Source: Echinococcus granulosus (taxonomy: Eukaryota > Platyhelminthes > Cestoda > Cyclophyllidea > Taeniidae). Taken from it: a stretch of 64,000 nt of DNA. The stretch is from positions 785,919-849,918 of the forward strand of contig NW_020170407.1 in the NCBI RefSeq assembly GCF_000524195.1, in the 5' to 3' direction. The notes under the pieces are model-generated. The model had not been told where the DNA came from. It saw only the letters and a list, made by a program, of their open reading frames with translations, and made no database searches. The position numbers and the translations under genes are program-made. Of the stretch, positions 20,801 to 34,441 are shown in pieces (the first letter of the stretch is position 1; each line of letters starts with the position of its first letter).

Positions 20801-23800
20801 AACGATACAGTCTTAGAGTGTCACTATCAACTCTCCCTTGTCTTACCTATTCATTGACGATGGAAGTAGATATGGGATCTACGAAAACCGACCCCACCTG
20901 GTAATGTTTAAAAAAGAGGGTTATCCCTGTGTATAGGTTTAAACCAGGCTAGATGTAGCAAGGTGCTATACATGCATCTCTAGGAGATCGTTGCAACAGT
21001 TATGCAGCGCCAACAACAGCCTCGATGAACCGTCAAAGAGCACCCTCGCATGACCAGAAGCTACCGAATGGTGAGGATCGCGTTAGTTTGACCACCTTAA
21101 GTACTCTGCTGAGTCGCAGACCCTCCGTCCCCACCACCATCACCACGGCGAATCAGGGTCGCGGGTGCTCGCAGGTTCGGGAGCACACAACAGCGAAGAC
21201 GCAATCGACGGAGGCATCGATGATGAAGCCGACGCTCGCCAAGTTATCGAAACCCGTGCCCATTAAGAAGCCCCCTTTGCCTCGTGCGGATCAAGCGAAG
21301 CCAATTGACCCGCCTCCGAAATCACGTGAGTTTACCTAGGTTGGCTTCATTTAGTGTGCACTTATATCACGCCCAATGGACAATATAGATCTTCCTAATA
21401 GTTATTTAGAATGAGAGGACTGCCACATCTTGCAGATTTCATAGGAATTCATCTGTTGCTCACTCTGTTGAGAAACCTCCTAAGGGCTCTAACTGACAAA
21501 TGCTCATCATAACTGGGCAATGTCCCACAGTAAGCCTAAGCTTATGGTAAATCATTTGCCGGAATAGAAACACCAATCTAGTGCGATACAAAATATTGGG
21601 TAACATCTTTGAGCTGTGTGCTGGTTTTTTTTCCTCCTCTGCCCTTAATTACTTCTTTAACATTATTTATTTGTCCTTGGCACATGTTCACTATTCACTC
21701 TGGAGTTTCTGTTAGGGACTTTCTATGGCTGATTTCTCGTTGAAATTTGTTCGTGCTACATTATTGAAAATGATGGAAAACTTGAATTTGAGGTAGTAGC
21801 TTAAGGTTAGTGGCGTTATAATAGTCCCTTCATTTGCGAATATCTGGGTTTGGCTGTCCAAGGCAGGTGCTTTCTGTGATGGTTTTTCTTTTATTAACCC
21901 TTTTAAATTAATCTGTAGAGGTTGCAATATTCCTTGCAAGGGATAGGGCTCGTCGGGGTAGTTATCCTCGGAGATGTTAGCCGTGCAAAAGTGGAAGTAG
22001 AAGACTGGTAGCATGCGTTTTATCAGCGTATCTTTTTACCGCCTTTATGGAGATGGCAGAATTGCAGGTGGTTGAAACTGCCCAATTGATAACATTTACG
22101 ATGTTAATCCTTAAATATGTTAATTTATTCAATTTAAAGGTACTTCAGGCTTTAACTTCTCATCTACTTAAAATTTATCGTGTGGTGGCGTTGCCTGTAA
22201 GGATATTTGGTTAAGTTGCTTCTTTGTTTCCTTAGCACATTTTGATGGCTTACTATTACTGTGGTTAACTAAACCGTCGTAAAAGTTCGTGCATCACTAG
22301 GCGGGTTTATTAGTTTCATGCTGTAAAAGAGGTTACTGGCGTCATGCGTTGCCCACCCTTGTTGTTTGTAATTACTACCAAAAAGTCACATGCGGAAGGG
22401 CCTAATTCCTCTGCATTATTCCCTACATCATTTTTTTACATTTCCGATTTTACAACATCATTCACTAAATCCCTAGAGTTCCTGTTTCCAGCACAAGGGT
22501 CTGCCCAGCGGATGGATTGCTCTAGGGGCCTGGCAGCAAAATTCCAGGATCTAAAAATGGGACCGTCTCCACCAGTTCAAACACGCCTTGAACTTGATCT
22601 TGCCGGAGCATCCACAGCTGTTGACGATGTGGAAGAAACATCACGGGTGTCTTTCACAGAAGAGGTATGTTTAGCGCGTATTTCAGGAACTGTGAGGTCT
22701 TTTAAATGCCAGTCAATTCATGTGTATCTGTTCTCGTATAGCCTGAGAACACAAGTCAGAAGACAGAAGTCGAGAATTTTGCGAGGGCAAAGGAAGAGAG
22801 AGGAGTGACCAGGTCTTCGGTCGCCGAAGAAGTCAACAACGTTGTAGTAGGTACGAAGAATAGAGTGGCGGTCAAAGCGTCGAACGCTCCTGACGATGCC
22901 ATACCAGAAGCGGATCACGAAGCGGCACAGGAACCCGCTTCCCTAGGGAATGATGACATTATGGAGGGGATAGTTCAGGAGAAATTGCAAAATTCAACAT
23001 TACAGCTTACGAGTGGACCCATTAAAGCGTCAACCACGGGATCTGGTGAAGGTGGTTGTTTACCAGAGGAAGAAGCGGCCATCTATCGTGCCAAAATGGC
23101 GGAACAGCGCCGGCTGGCTAAGGAGCGATTGGCTGAACAAGAGCGGTGAGTAATTTGCTTATTTGTGCAGCAGTTCCGGTTCTCACCAGCCTGGGTTAAA
23201 CATGCACTAATTTATTTAAAAGGGATCGATTAAAATGCTTTATATCTTTTCTTTATCAATAATGCTAATCACCTTTAAATAAGGACAGTTTTTTTCTCTT
23301 GCTGTCGAATAAATTAGCTTTGTTTAAACGATTTTTTAAACGTTTGCTTTAGAGAGCCTCGAAATTTGTTATAGAGTACTAACAATAAACCATAATTTGT
23401 ATGTATACACGCAAATAGCTAATTATCCTTTTTAAGAGTGACTGATACAGAATTATTGTAGTCACACATTTTTCGTTGTACCGGACTCTGTTATCTTATC
23501 ACTTGCAAATCATAGTGGATTTTTCCAATGGGTTATTTAGCGACCGAAGCTTAGGGAGATTATTGTCGCTCATAGAATTTTTCGCATCCGGCATGGCATG
23601 AAGTGAAACACTCCACCTTGGTCACTAGTCGATGTCTGGTGCTTGGAAAAACGCTACTGGTGGACTATGTGGAAAACAACTTCGGCCTTTTCAATCTGCC
23701 ACTTTGTGGGGATAGTACATGCATGGGAGTTATCATTAAAATCGACCTGGAAGAAAATGCTTTTTTTTTGGTGAAAAAATAAATTAGTTTCCATTTATGT

Positions 23801-26800
23801 AACCAATGGTAACTGATAATATTCTGAATGAATTATGTTGGAACAGCAATTAAAATTCGTTCAACTTCAATATCACTAATTTTCCCTGTTCATCCGGTGC
23901 GTGAGACGCCTATGCCTCTGCAAACTCATTAGTTTGCTCGACTATTAGCAAGTTGTAGCACCATGTTTAGGGTGTTTAGCCATCTGTCCCTAGCCTGCTT
24001 CATAGTACCATCGTTATCAGTTGCCCGCTTTCGACAAAATAGTAGGTAAATTGCAATAATGTTGAGTCGTCAACCCTGGTACCTCGTCTCAGCTTTCCCA
24101 CGAAAAGCGTCTTAAATGTGGCGTCATTGTCATTTTATGTTTAGCCTCGTTGCCATTGATAACACTAACCTTTCACCAGCTTTCTTATCTCTTCTTTCAC
24201 GCTCAAAGGCGATTGTTTTTGTTATAAGCCAGTTATTTAGTCAAGAACTGTGCTGAATTTTAACAGATATCTGTTAATCGTTTTCTACTAGACCTTTGAC
24301 TATAACCTTACAAAAAAGGAGTTGATGATGATGCTTGATATGCGGAATATACTATCACCAAGGATGTCAAAACGGAAAACCTAAATCAGATATGGGAATC
24401 TGCCCTAGCTAAACATTTGACGTGCAGAGCAGTAACAATGATATCCTCCGTTATGAATCAACAGTTCATCTGATTGGAGTCAGGGCCTCTGAGATTGTTC
24501 CAATTTATTTAAAATTCCTTGGGTGCGCACAGACGAGAGGCAGAGGAGGAGAGGGAGCGAAAGCAGCGACGTGAGGCTGGGCGTCAAGCGGCCATTCAGG
24601 CTGCCCGCGAGCGTGCGATCGAAGAGGCCCGACTGGCCGCCGAGGCACGAGTCGCTCGCGAGGCCGCTGAACAGGAGGCGCGTCTTCATGCTGAACGTGA
24701 AGCTCAGGAACGCGCAGCTAAAGAACGCCAGAGGGTGCGTCTAATCTCATCTTCTTCATTTCTTTCACAAACCCCTTCATTTGTGCACTACAATAAAATC
24801 GGTTGCAAATGTTACCACTGAGGATCTTATTTGATCGCTTACATCTCCTCGTCTTTCCATCTCATATGTTTACACATTGACCGATTCTGTATTTAGTGGC
24901 TTGTAATTTTGAAAACGTCCAATGGCTCAGAAGCTTCTTTGTTTTCTGATTTAATTCAGGCTTTAGTGGGCCTGTCTTTCGTTATCCGTGACAATGGAGT
25001 TACGTATCTCACATCGGCACTATTTCTTTCTCGTTGTACTTCATCATGAAGTGACGCATCAAGTCACTCTCATCTCGTATGCAGAAGCCTTTGATATCGC
25101 CCATTCATTTGTGTTATTCTACTTAATTAATTGTCGTATGACACTGTGGGTGTCCCGCAATTTTCGTTTTGAATGGAAATTTTGGCATCAACGGCAGTTT
25201 GGCAAAAGCCATTAAGGCGCCGTTTTAATTTAGTATTTTCAAATTACTCCCTTTTGTATTCGTAATATTCAATTAAGTTCTTTTGGCAATTTTGTGGTGA
25301 AACGCAACCCTATTCCCTTTATCTCATTAAAACATCATTTTCTCAGTAAATTGAGTTGAAAAGGGGCCCAAACGACAATTCCTTCCTTATATGTGGAATG
25401 TAGAAGATCAGAGCCACCTTCCATTCACGCTTCTACTCACTGGTAGCTCAAATATAAAAGTGAATGGAGGTCATCTACTTGGCTATTGCGATATTTTAAA
25501 ACCTTTAATGAAGCCCTTTTTAGAATGCACAGCGCTTTGGCTGAGTCACATGGAGTTCATCGAGTGCGATTTCCCACCCCTCCTGCGTTTTATTAATCCA
25601 TACTTTTCTGCCATGTTCGAGTTCTGCGAAATGTGTGCAAGGTTGCTATCCCACGAAGACGTTAATGATTACGGGATCTACGATCATTTTGGGTAGAAAG
25701 AGACGGGTTTTTTTTTTCGCTTGCAGTTTGGTGGTGGGTTCGTTTGGTAAGTTCCCTTTCTTATACCCGTCTATCAATCTCCATCTGCCGACTTCACTTC
25801 CTCGGATTTTCGATTGGCCTATAATCGTGGCTAGGCCCACTGGCAGTAACGTGGTAGTATGTCTTCATGCTTTTATAATGCTATTGAAGCCCTAATTACT
25901 GGTTCGATGAACGAGTTAATCGCCGGTACGTCGACGCACGGGAACTTGGTTGCTTCCTCACCTCCCTATACCCCTGCTTCTTTTGCTACATGGAATGAAT
26001 GACCCCATATGTTCTGATTGGACAAACAAGACATCAAAGCTTGCTTGACTCACATTGTCACTCAAATAAGAATGAGTTTTAATACTCAGGTAGATCTCTG
26101 ACACAGGTTTTTCGTGTAGGCTGGAGAATCGCTTCTCTATAGGATGTGTGGCAGCTTTGAAATCTTCAATTTGTTATGCTTGTACCTTTGGTAAGTGAAG
26201 TCAATTCGTAGTATTTTGGTGGGAGAGCAGCCGAACCGTCTTAAGTTGAATGATGGGTTACCAAATTCCAAGAAACTTACGTCAAACTGCCCACTTCTTT
26301 TAGAGTAGTTATTATTCTCTTAGTTGAGAAAAAAGTAGCAAATTGTAGTTGCTGGTTTACTTCTATAAAAGGTAATCTAATCCTCACTTTATTTTGTTTC
26401 TAAAAGTGCAAGTAAATCTTTTACCGTTGCTTCACCTTGCGAGCGCGGTTTGGTAACTGTGCTTTCTGTTTTGTCCTGTTTACGCTTTACAAGATTAAAA
26501 TATTCCACTCTCCTTCTGGGACTATTTCGTTTCGTAGATGTACTGGCTCTCTAATCTAACGGTCTGCATGTGACGCCTATTCAATCCAATAGGTATAGTT
26601 TGTGATTCCAGTAAACGCTGATGATGGTATGTAGTTTCGGAGTGAAGGCGTTCCCTTTTGATCAAGGAAAAGTTGCCGTGCAGTTGACATTTAACTAATT
26701 TCACTGGTGCGATTACCAAACGTAATGAGAACTTTTTCATTTACAAAAGAGCTTGTTTTCTGATTACTCAAGCGGCATTTTTTCGTGAGCACGGCATTCA

Positions 26801-29800
26801 GTTATCAATGCTCTCGTAGCTGCTGCTTGTTAGAAAGGCGAATGCATGGCAAGAATTGGTTGCCTCTATGAGTTTCAAACTCAAAAATCCAGTACCTTTC
26901 TGTTTTGACCGCCCTTCAGTCATTTTTTAAAAGAATGCCGTACGCATGTTTTCGCGATTCTCAATTAGTGTATAAGGAGATTCCACCTTTGAGGCATCAT
27001 AACTTGATGCGGTATGATCTGGTCCGTAATTGTGAAAGCGTAAAAGGCGAAGATTTTTATCTTCACTGCATCTGGAAGACAATGAGGAATTTTTAATTAA
27101 TGAAGAAACGTTTAACATTTGGGTGCAGTGTCATTACCATTCGAAATAGAATTTGGTATGGAAATAAGTTAAGGCTATTTTCACTCCCTGATTTCCTTCA
27201 TTCGCGACCTCAGAATACATCATGATGTCAAAAAAGAACATTTTAAGACCGACTTCACGGGGAAAATCGAAGTAAATTCTTGTCAAATAGCCTACTTTGC
27301 GGTCGCATTAGCACGATTGCTTAAATTTAGCCCGCCTGGATATTTAGTGCTTCAGCACTACCCCTTACTGTTGCAATGTCTAAAGGCGAGCGTTGAAGAT
27401 CATCCTCACCCTGAGCCAAAATTTCACCATGTAATCCCCCCACTCCGTTCTTCTTCAGCTGGAGGCCATAGAGCGTGAGCGACTGGAGAACTTCCGCAAG
27501 GCAGAAGAGGAGCGGGCGATGCGCAAGAAACGGCTGGATAGCATTATGTCACGGGTGAATCGCAGTGATCGTTCGCTTAGCCGCGGCGTGACCAGCTCAG
27601 AGAGCTCTAACAGTCTTATTGGAGCCGCCTCTGGAGTCGCAAGCATCATTACTTCGACTGAGAGCGAGGCTAAACCCGCTGTCCAATTCTCTCTGGATCC
27701 CATTGCACGTTCACGCATTCATATTTCATATCTTTATGGTCTATTTTATGCCCTTTCGCATTATACGAAGGCGCGGCTTTCAAACACAGTCCTTATTTAA
27801 GCCAAATATCATAAAACTCGGTTATCATTACTCAATTTAGCATGTATGAAATTGTTTGCTTACAAGCGTCTTGTTTATGCCTTTTTACGTTCGTTTTCTC
27901 TTCGTACTCTTTTTCGGCTCATATTTCGACTTCGTCGTATGTTGATTTGTTCATTATTTGATTAATCATCGCTCATAAGTATTCCCAAATAACTACGTAG
28001 CTTATGTGTAGTATTTTAATATTCGGAACTTATTGAGGAGGATTATTTTGTCCTTTCATGTAAACTCATTTCGGAAATTTTGTCTTTTGCTAAAAGAGCA
28101 GTAGGTCTCAAAGGCCTCATTATCATACATGAAGTTTGAAGCAGAGGCGGTTGGGCTAAACGTATCTACTGGCGTCAACTCACACCGTACACAACTTATG
28201 TAGTGACGAGTTATGCAAGGGTTTCATCCTGGCCCGCCCTATTTGTTTGAGTTACTTATGATGATTGGGTTGAGAATCGACCCCCTAGGATCCTCTATAG
28301 TCTTATGCTATAAACGAGGTAATCATATAGTACTATGTTCGTTCTATAGACTGATTTGTTACTAAATTCCCGTTGGTGATAGTTCGAGTGTTTGGTGAGT
28401 CTTTTACAAGAAATCATGATCTATTTCCCATCTACTGCTTTTAGGCGGTAATCGATTTGCAAAATTAGCTGTAGTTAATGTTTTCGAAATACGAATCATT
28501 GTGTCTGTGTGCGTTATTATTTTTACGTGAGTAACTCGAAATTTCTCCAAAAAATTAGCTGATTACCATTGGCTCATGTCAATCACGTGTTTACTGTGTA
28601 AAATGCTGGTTTATTACTTTATTTAAGTACTCACGATTGAGTCAAATGTGATTTTGACAATTTTGACAATGTATATATCTTAAATCACAAGTCCCACCCT
28701 CTAAATGGGAAATTCGATTTTGGGTGTAGTCGGTAGATTCAGATATCCCTATCTGGAATAGAATTGAGTTGTTTCCCCGTTGTTTTCCTAGTCTTTCGTG
28801 TTATAACCTCTACGGTTTTGTAACATTTGTTAGTGCTATGAGCTCCTTTTCTATTCAGATATTATTTACACCACCCCACATAACTTGATGCCTTTCTCAC
28901 AAACTTACATTTTTGAACTATATACAGAGAGCCCTTCAAGTAAGAAATTATTAATTGCATTTTTCGTTTATACTTTGTCCAAAAGCGGCTCCTTATAGGA
29001 ATTGTTCCGATACGCTGGCAAATGTCCGTTGTAGTCGACGTTCTTTATTTGTGCACATAAACATCGAATCCAGATTAACCGCTGCACTACAGTGCCTTGA
29101 TGTTAACCGGATGTGTATCAAACTTGGCGGTGAATAGGGCATCGTAGCGTTATCTACACCTATCGTTTTTACTTGATTCCAGTTCGTTCGTTGTTAGAAT
29201 TGGTCAGCACTACTGCAATCAAAAAAAAAAACCAAAAAAAACTATGTAGGGGTGATGTCATTTTCTTACTTGTTCGTGAAGCGATGAGACACCCTTTATG
29301 GGTGGAAGGATTATCCAGTGAGATTTCCAGACAATCGGCATTAAGTAGATGGGTAAAATGATTTTGTACGCATTGACTATTTGCATTAATCCGGAGTACT
29401 TTTTATGCCCATGCGTTATTTTTTACTACATAACGACGGACATGAAGTTGCTACTGAGGCTTGGTTTGAAAGCCTTCTTGCATCCATGTTCTCTCAGGAT
29501 GGTTACAATTATCTTGCTTAGAGACCATTTCTAGTGCATTCTCATTTTTTAATCCCTTTTCTCGATTTAGCCACGACATCTGCACTTTATGTTCGTATGA
29601 GCCTTGTCTCCGTCACTTTCTAGATTCCAATGGGCACTAATTGGTCAGCCCCTTTAGTTGTGCTAGGACCAAGGCATGTAACAATAACACAGATTTTATC
29701 ATCAACTTTGTACCTCATCTGCTCATGCACCTTGCTTCCACGATAACATTGTTTTGTGAAAATTAATGTAGTCTTTTAAATCAGCTTACTTTATCATAAA

Positions 29801-32328
29801 TCATGTTTATTTTTTAGTAGTATTCCGTCTTCAATTGGTGAATTTGTCTCTATATTTGCACTTGGGCTATAAGGCAAAAAATTGCCTTCATCCTTCGCAT
29901 TTATGCTTCTATGGGTTTTTTTGTTCCGATGAACGTAGTTGGGTAAAACAGTCACGTTCAGTTCGACGTATGTAGCAGTAAACACTACGAATTCTTTAAA
30001 GTGTATACGCTTCTTTATTCTCCCCCATAATCTTTTCAAACAGGAAGCCTTATGTGCATTGATCGCCGCAACTTCGTATTCCCCGAAAATATCTCCAAAG
30101 TAATATCTTGCCAAATGGCCTATCCCGACTTATTTGTTTTCTAACCCCCGCTATTTCCTATATTATTGTGAGTGTACTCAAGAATCTCATCACACCTAAT
30201 CACTCCTATTCACTCATGCTCGCCCCCATCCGACCCTGGCCGACTTTGGTTAAGCAATTGGATGGAAGTAGTGTGTGACGTCATGCTTCTGTGCCGCACA
30301 TTCGTGTCACTGATCTTCCCTTGCCCCCTTGTGTTTGCGTGTGAGTAACCCAACATTAAAACGACGCGGTGACCACTTGCAGTGATGACCTCATTTCTCA
30401 ATTCTTGTCTTTACACTCCCTCACGTAGGCTTGCATGTTCGTGCGCGAGTGGATCCGTTGATTTTTGTTTCGTGTAGGTGTTTTTGTCGGTGTTAAACTA
30501 AAATTACGTTTTTTCCTAAGGTGTTGAATTGGTGGATGTCTTCTATTTTTGAGTGATGGAAAGACAGGGCATCTGTTCCGTCTTGCGTGAGCATTATTGG
30601 TTTCACCAAGTGCGAAACATTTGCATCCTCTATAAAAAACATTCAAATGACATGCTTGGTCCAGGCGATGTCTTTTGGTTCTTCAATACAATTTGAGGGT
30701 ATTTTTGCGTATTTACGTCAAGGAAAACAGCAGCGGATTTTAACGTCATGCATCGTTTCCCTACAGCGATTCTTCAAGAAAATTTATCTGTGGGGCTGTG
30801 ATTTGTAGAATTGTCAGAACACTGATTTGTTCGCTGTTTCTCTTTTCCCTCTCCTGAGGAAAAGACTAAAGCTTTCGTTGTATCGTTTGCGTAATCATTG
30901 TTTTTTTCCTAATATACTTTGAGGCTTCATCACCAATATCACACGATGTACGTTAGTGACGACACCAGCTTTTGCACCGAATTTCCTTCCGACTAAGTGG
31001 TCACTTGTTTTTATTACCGGACAAACGCTTTATTTGGTTTCGCCTCTCCATGTCTTGCCCAGTAACATTAGCGTTTTTGTTCGTTTTCGGTAGTAAATTT
31101 ATGGCGAGGCGATCTACATGTTTCCTTTAAGAAATCTAGTTGGTTAGAATGAGCTTATCACTTATGGCTAGTGCCTACAATGTTACACCTATCCATCGGA
31201 ACGGACTCGTAGCAAAGTAATTTGTGAATATTTGTCCCTTAATGGGGCAGTTTGTAAAAATTCTTTACTGCTCGTATCTCGGTTAGTAGTATTTTGGCTT
31301 TCTATTTCTATTAAGGAAATTTTTCCGTAACAAGTGGGTTTTGCTACCTGTTTATGGATTGGATTTACACCAGAAGTCACTTTAAAGTATGTTAAGGTCC
31401 TTTCGGTAGGCAAATCCCCTCTTTCTGGTTGAACCACACTTTTATCGCTAATTCGCATTTACTTAAACTAGTTCGATGATTTCTGAATCGCCTAGATGCT
31501 GAATGCGGGACACCTAACCCATATGTCCAGAAAAATATAACGCTAATTAAAGTCAAAAAGATAAAACCATATCCAGTCAGACCATATTTATCAATGTTTT
31601 AAGGATTCAAAAAAGTTTGTGGCGGTTTTTTATGAAACTCGCAAGCTATTCTCCTTCCAACTTCTGACTTAATCAATATTTTAACCTGAAAATTCGTGCT
31701 TCGATAGGATTCACTTATTAATTCTTCCTTGCATTATTTCCTACTTTTGATTGAATTTTTTAATTTTCGAGCTGGCGTTGTCTCTTAACAATGCTTTGTT
31801 TCTAAACATCATCTGGATGGACTTGCAGATCGTTTCCGATTTTTTAATTCCGCAGATTTCGGAGCAGTTAAACGTCTTTCAGCGTGAACCAGCAGATTCA
31901 TCTGCCGTCCCTAACCATAACGCCTTCCCAAAGACCTCCGGAACTCACTTCGCCTCGCCACTCCTTCAGTCTTTCTTCGGTGGTGGTACTGTCGGAAGTG
32001 GTAGTCGATTGACCGGTGCTTTTACTCATACCTCCGCCACCTCCCCGTCATCCTCTGCCCTAACTGACGACGACGTCCTCTCCGAAAACAGGTTCACTTA
32101 CTACACTTCGATTTCTCTCTTCCATAATTGTGCGGTGCCAACTAGTATTTGAGCTTGAACTTATGTTATCAATTTAAGTCAATTAAGGGTTGAATATAAA
32201 CATTTTCAGCATTGATGTGGGAAACAGATTGATGAAATCTGTTTATGTATCTAGGCGTTCAGATGAAACCCAACAACCGCCATCCACTACTAACCTCCCG
32301 ATGAGTACCGTCGAAAGTGCATCCAATA
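14833..32328 (+). CDS. MAP7/ensconsin-family microtubule-associated protein (3' end uncertain)
   Basis: MAP7 proteins bind microtubules through an N-terminal helical region and recruit kinesin-1 through the C-terminal MAP7 domain. Supported exons are 14833-14911, 15141-15472, 16422-16917, 18439-18549, 21008-21325, 22492-22664, 22742-23145, 24533-24734, 27459-about 27720, 31856-32091 and 32255-32328. All junctions keep phase except the unresolved donor of the ninth. The product exceeds 880 residues. Residues from about 65 to 137 form a charged coiled coil beginning LTSEQRRKLIAEVEQQR. Exon 3 carries the family motif AFGSSAPR. Exons 4-6 encode a Pro/Ser-rich linker. From late exon 7 to exon 9 lies the Glu/Arg/Ala-rich MAP7 domain (YRAKMAEQRRLAKERLAEQE onward, ending RKKRLDSIMSR). 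The start ATG gives MAEIGGVNVA. Intron 1 needs a GC donor (G|GCAAGT) at 14912. Exon 3 would meet a stop at 16920-16922 if its donor (GTTAGT, 16918) were not used, giving a short isoform without the MAP7 domain. Introns reach about 4 kb and are AT-rich. Confidence 0.85.
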
Positions 32329-32477
32329 GTAAGGAAAACCGATTCTTTTTTCGTTTTTAAGCTCTTCCAGCCTAGATAGGACGAATTTTTGTGTATTTAT
32401 ACACAAAGTACATATTTATTTGCAAGAAATATTAACCATAAATTCACCAACTACTCCCCGTTTGTCGATCTTTCTAG

Positions 32478-33375
32478 CCGAAGAAGGTAGGAATTTGAGT
32501 GCAATTTTCCGGGGAATTTATCGACAAAGGTAGATAGAAAGGTGGTTATGTTGAAATACATAAATGATATAAGCGTTTTGCTATAAGACTGGGGTCTTCA
32601 TAATTTTACGTAGATACTAGACATGAGACATTTCTTGTCCCATCCTCTGTCCGACGGCAGAGAACACTGCTGTCCCCTACCATGTGTGGTGTTTTTTGCT
32701 CTTTCTTTGCATGTTCTTAATTTTTGTTAGACGGCCTACTTAAATCAAATGAAATTCAGACTTCCAACTTGATTAGGTAATTGTTAAGTCAAAGTTAATT
32801 ATTTTTTGCCTTACTCAGTGAGTAAGGGCTTTATCAGAACAACGTCGCTTATTCATCAAATTAATAGTAGTGTACTCGTGTTCGACAAAATTGGTATGGT
32901 TTTCTCCTTTCTAGTTTAACGACGGAGTGAGTTTAACGTGAAGATTCCTATTATCAATGAAGATTTGACAACTTAGCGTAAGTCTTATAACTACCGATGG
33001 CTCTTGAAATTTTCACTTTAAAATTATTAGTGAAAACGTGCATATTCTAGATCGTACATTCTCCGTTGCCACCGTTTTTCCTCACTCTTCGCCGTTTCTC
33101 TCCCCTTCCTCCTCATATTGGCTAATACGACACCTGTTCTTCCTCGTTGCCGCCTATCGTAGACCTCTACGACCTTTAAATAATGCCTTCCCTACATTTT
33201 TTCACCACAGCGATGATTACTGCATTTTTCCTGTCCTGTAAGTGGGTGCGCACGCGAGTGTTCGTGCGTGTGCTTTCCCCCTCCGTCGCACCACCATCGC
33301 GCAGTCCTCATGCTGCCCTCTCTTACACTTGAGTCTTCCTCTCTCCCCTCTACCAACGAATTAAATCGACTTTAG
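32478..33375 (+). CDS. Candidate 3' terminal exons of the MAP7-like gene
   Basis: After exon 32255-32328 the reading phase leaves one base, so the next exon must supply two. Three pieces satisfy this: a 9-nt micro-exon at 32478-32486 between TTTCTAG and GTAGGA; a 27-nt exon at 33211-33237 between TTCACCACAG and GTAAGT; and a terminal exon at 33305-33375 after CGCGCAG that ends in STNELNRL and a stop. Alternatively one terminal exon 33051-33241 is open in the same phase. None has a recognisable family motif, so I treat this as a splice-signal prediction only. The surrounding DNA is CT-rich and GC-richer than the introns, as expected of a 3' end. Confidence 0.3.
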
Positions 33376-34235
33376 TGACTTCTTTGTCATGTAAATTCCG
33401 TCTCGTCACCAGCACACGACTTCTGCTCACTCCTCTCAACATTAACGGATATAGACTTGCTTTCTTCTTTTTCCTCCACTTTTCCAAACTCCCCCTCCAT
33501 CATGACGCCATTTGTCAGTTCCCCTCTACTCGTTTTCCTTTTAGTTTCTAAACTTAAAAAGGAGAGAGATATCTGCTTTTTTATGCTTGGGGTGGCTGCT
33601 TTTTTATTCTGCTTTACACCACCCATTTTGGGTGTACGTTGGAAGTAAATGGAAAAAGCAAAGGGGACATTAAAAACCCGCCTCCATAACAGCTATTCAC
33701 ACTTGTACGAATTTGCTGAGTGATATCGATAATGAACTGACACATCTAATTGTCTGTTGGCATCCTTCAAATAAAAAACTAAGAGGGAATTGAAGGGATG
33801 GTCTAACCGTGACACGCTTCAGACAATTGAGGATAGAGGGGAGTATCGGCAGGAAAGTAAGCGCGAATATCGTTAATGCGAGATGTGAAACCAAGTTGCA
33901 GCCTCTAAAGAGCTATGAACGCAAGACAGATAAGCTGTTTGTTTAGAGGTAAAGTAGTTCCTAGTAGAATCAGTGCAGAGGAGAAGTGAAGAAGTTGATG
34001 ATGGGTGGGGGCGTACAATGAGGCCTGATGATAGTGCTTGCGCTGATCTAATTCTCCCATCGAGATAAACGTGGAAAGATGTCGAATACTCGCTGAGGTG
34101 AAGTGCGCATACCCATGTTTGTGAAGGGGAATGGGACTCAGCAGGTTAGTGTGAATGGGGTAGTGTGTAATGAGTCCTAGTGGTACAACGCTTGGTACAA
34201 CGACAATTTACAAATGGCCACTACGTTGTCGATAC
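33376..34235. other. 3' flank of the MAP7-like gene
   Basis: CT-rich sequence to about 33650, then mixed sequence up to the solo LTR. AATAAA at 33770-33775 is a candidate polyadenylation signal for the gene. Open frames on both strands here are short and overlapping, and none looks like an exon. Confidence 0.4.
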
Positions 34236-34239
34236 CATG

Positions 34240-34437
34240 TGTAATACGGTAGTGGTTTATCCCTCAGTTCTGGTGAGGCGCCACTTTTGTACTTTGAATT
34301 AGCCCCTTGTACCTCGCTGGGTGGGCTGGCCTTTTGGGGCCATGCCAATAGCCCGGACACCTTCTCCGTGCTGAATATATACATTCTGCCCGAGTATTGT
34401 GTCCTCTTTCGTCTCCACGGAGTCTCGGGACGCTGCA
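34240..34437 (+). mobile_element. Solo LTR of a short LTR-retrotransposon family (TRIM-like)
   Basis: This 198-bp unit starts TGTAATACGGTAGTGG and ends GGGACGCTGCA, so it has TG...CA termini. It is flanked by the 4-bp direct repeat CATG (34236-34239 and 34438-34441), a target-site duplication. Close copies lie at 50752-50944 and 57431-57627. All share blocks such as CTCGCTGGG, GCCATGCCAATAGCCC and CTGCCCGAGTATT. No primer-binding site follows it, so it is a recombined solo LTR. Orientation comes from the copy at 50.1-50.9 kb, where a primer-binding site follows the LTR end. Confidence 0.88.
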
Positions 34438-34441
34438 CATG

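Noticed and set aside
25391..25696. 101-codon plus-strand open frame
   Set aside because: Inside a MAP7-like intron, with no usable splice-site pairing in phase and no recognisable motif.
29221..29243. Poly-A run as a retroposon tail
   Set aside because: No target duplication, no RNA-derived body upstream; a simple A-rich stretch.
33051..33241. Single terminal exon of the MAP7-like gene
   Set aside because: Phase is correct, but the translation is hydrophobic and unlike the family, and strong splice sites cut through it; kept only as an alternative.
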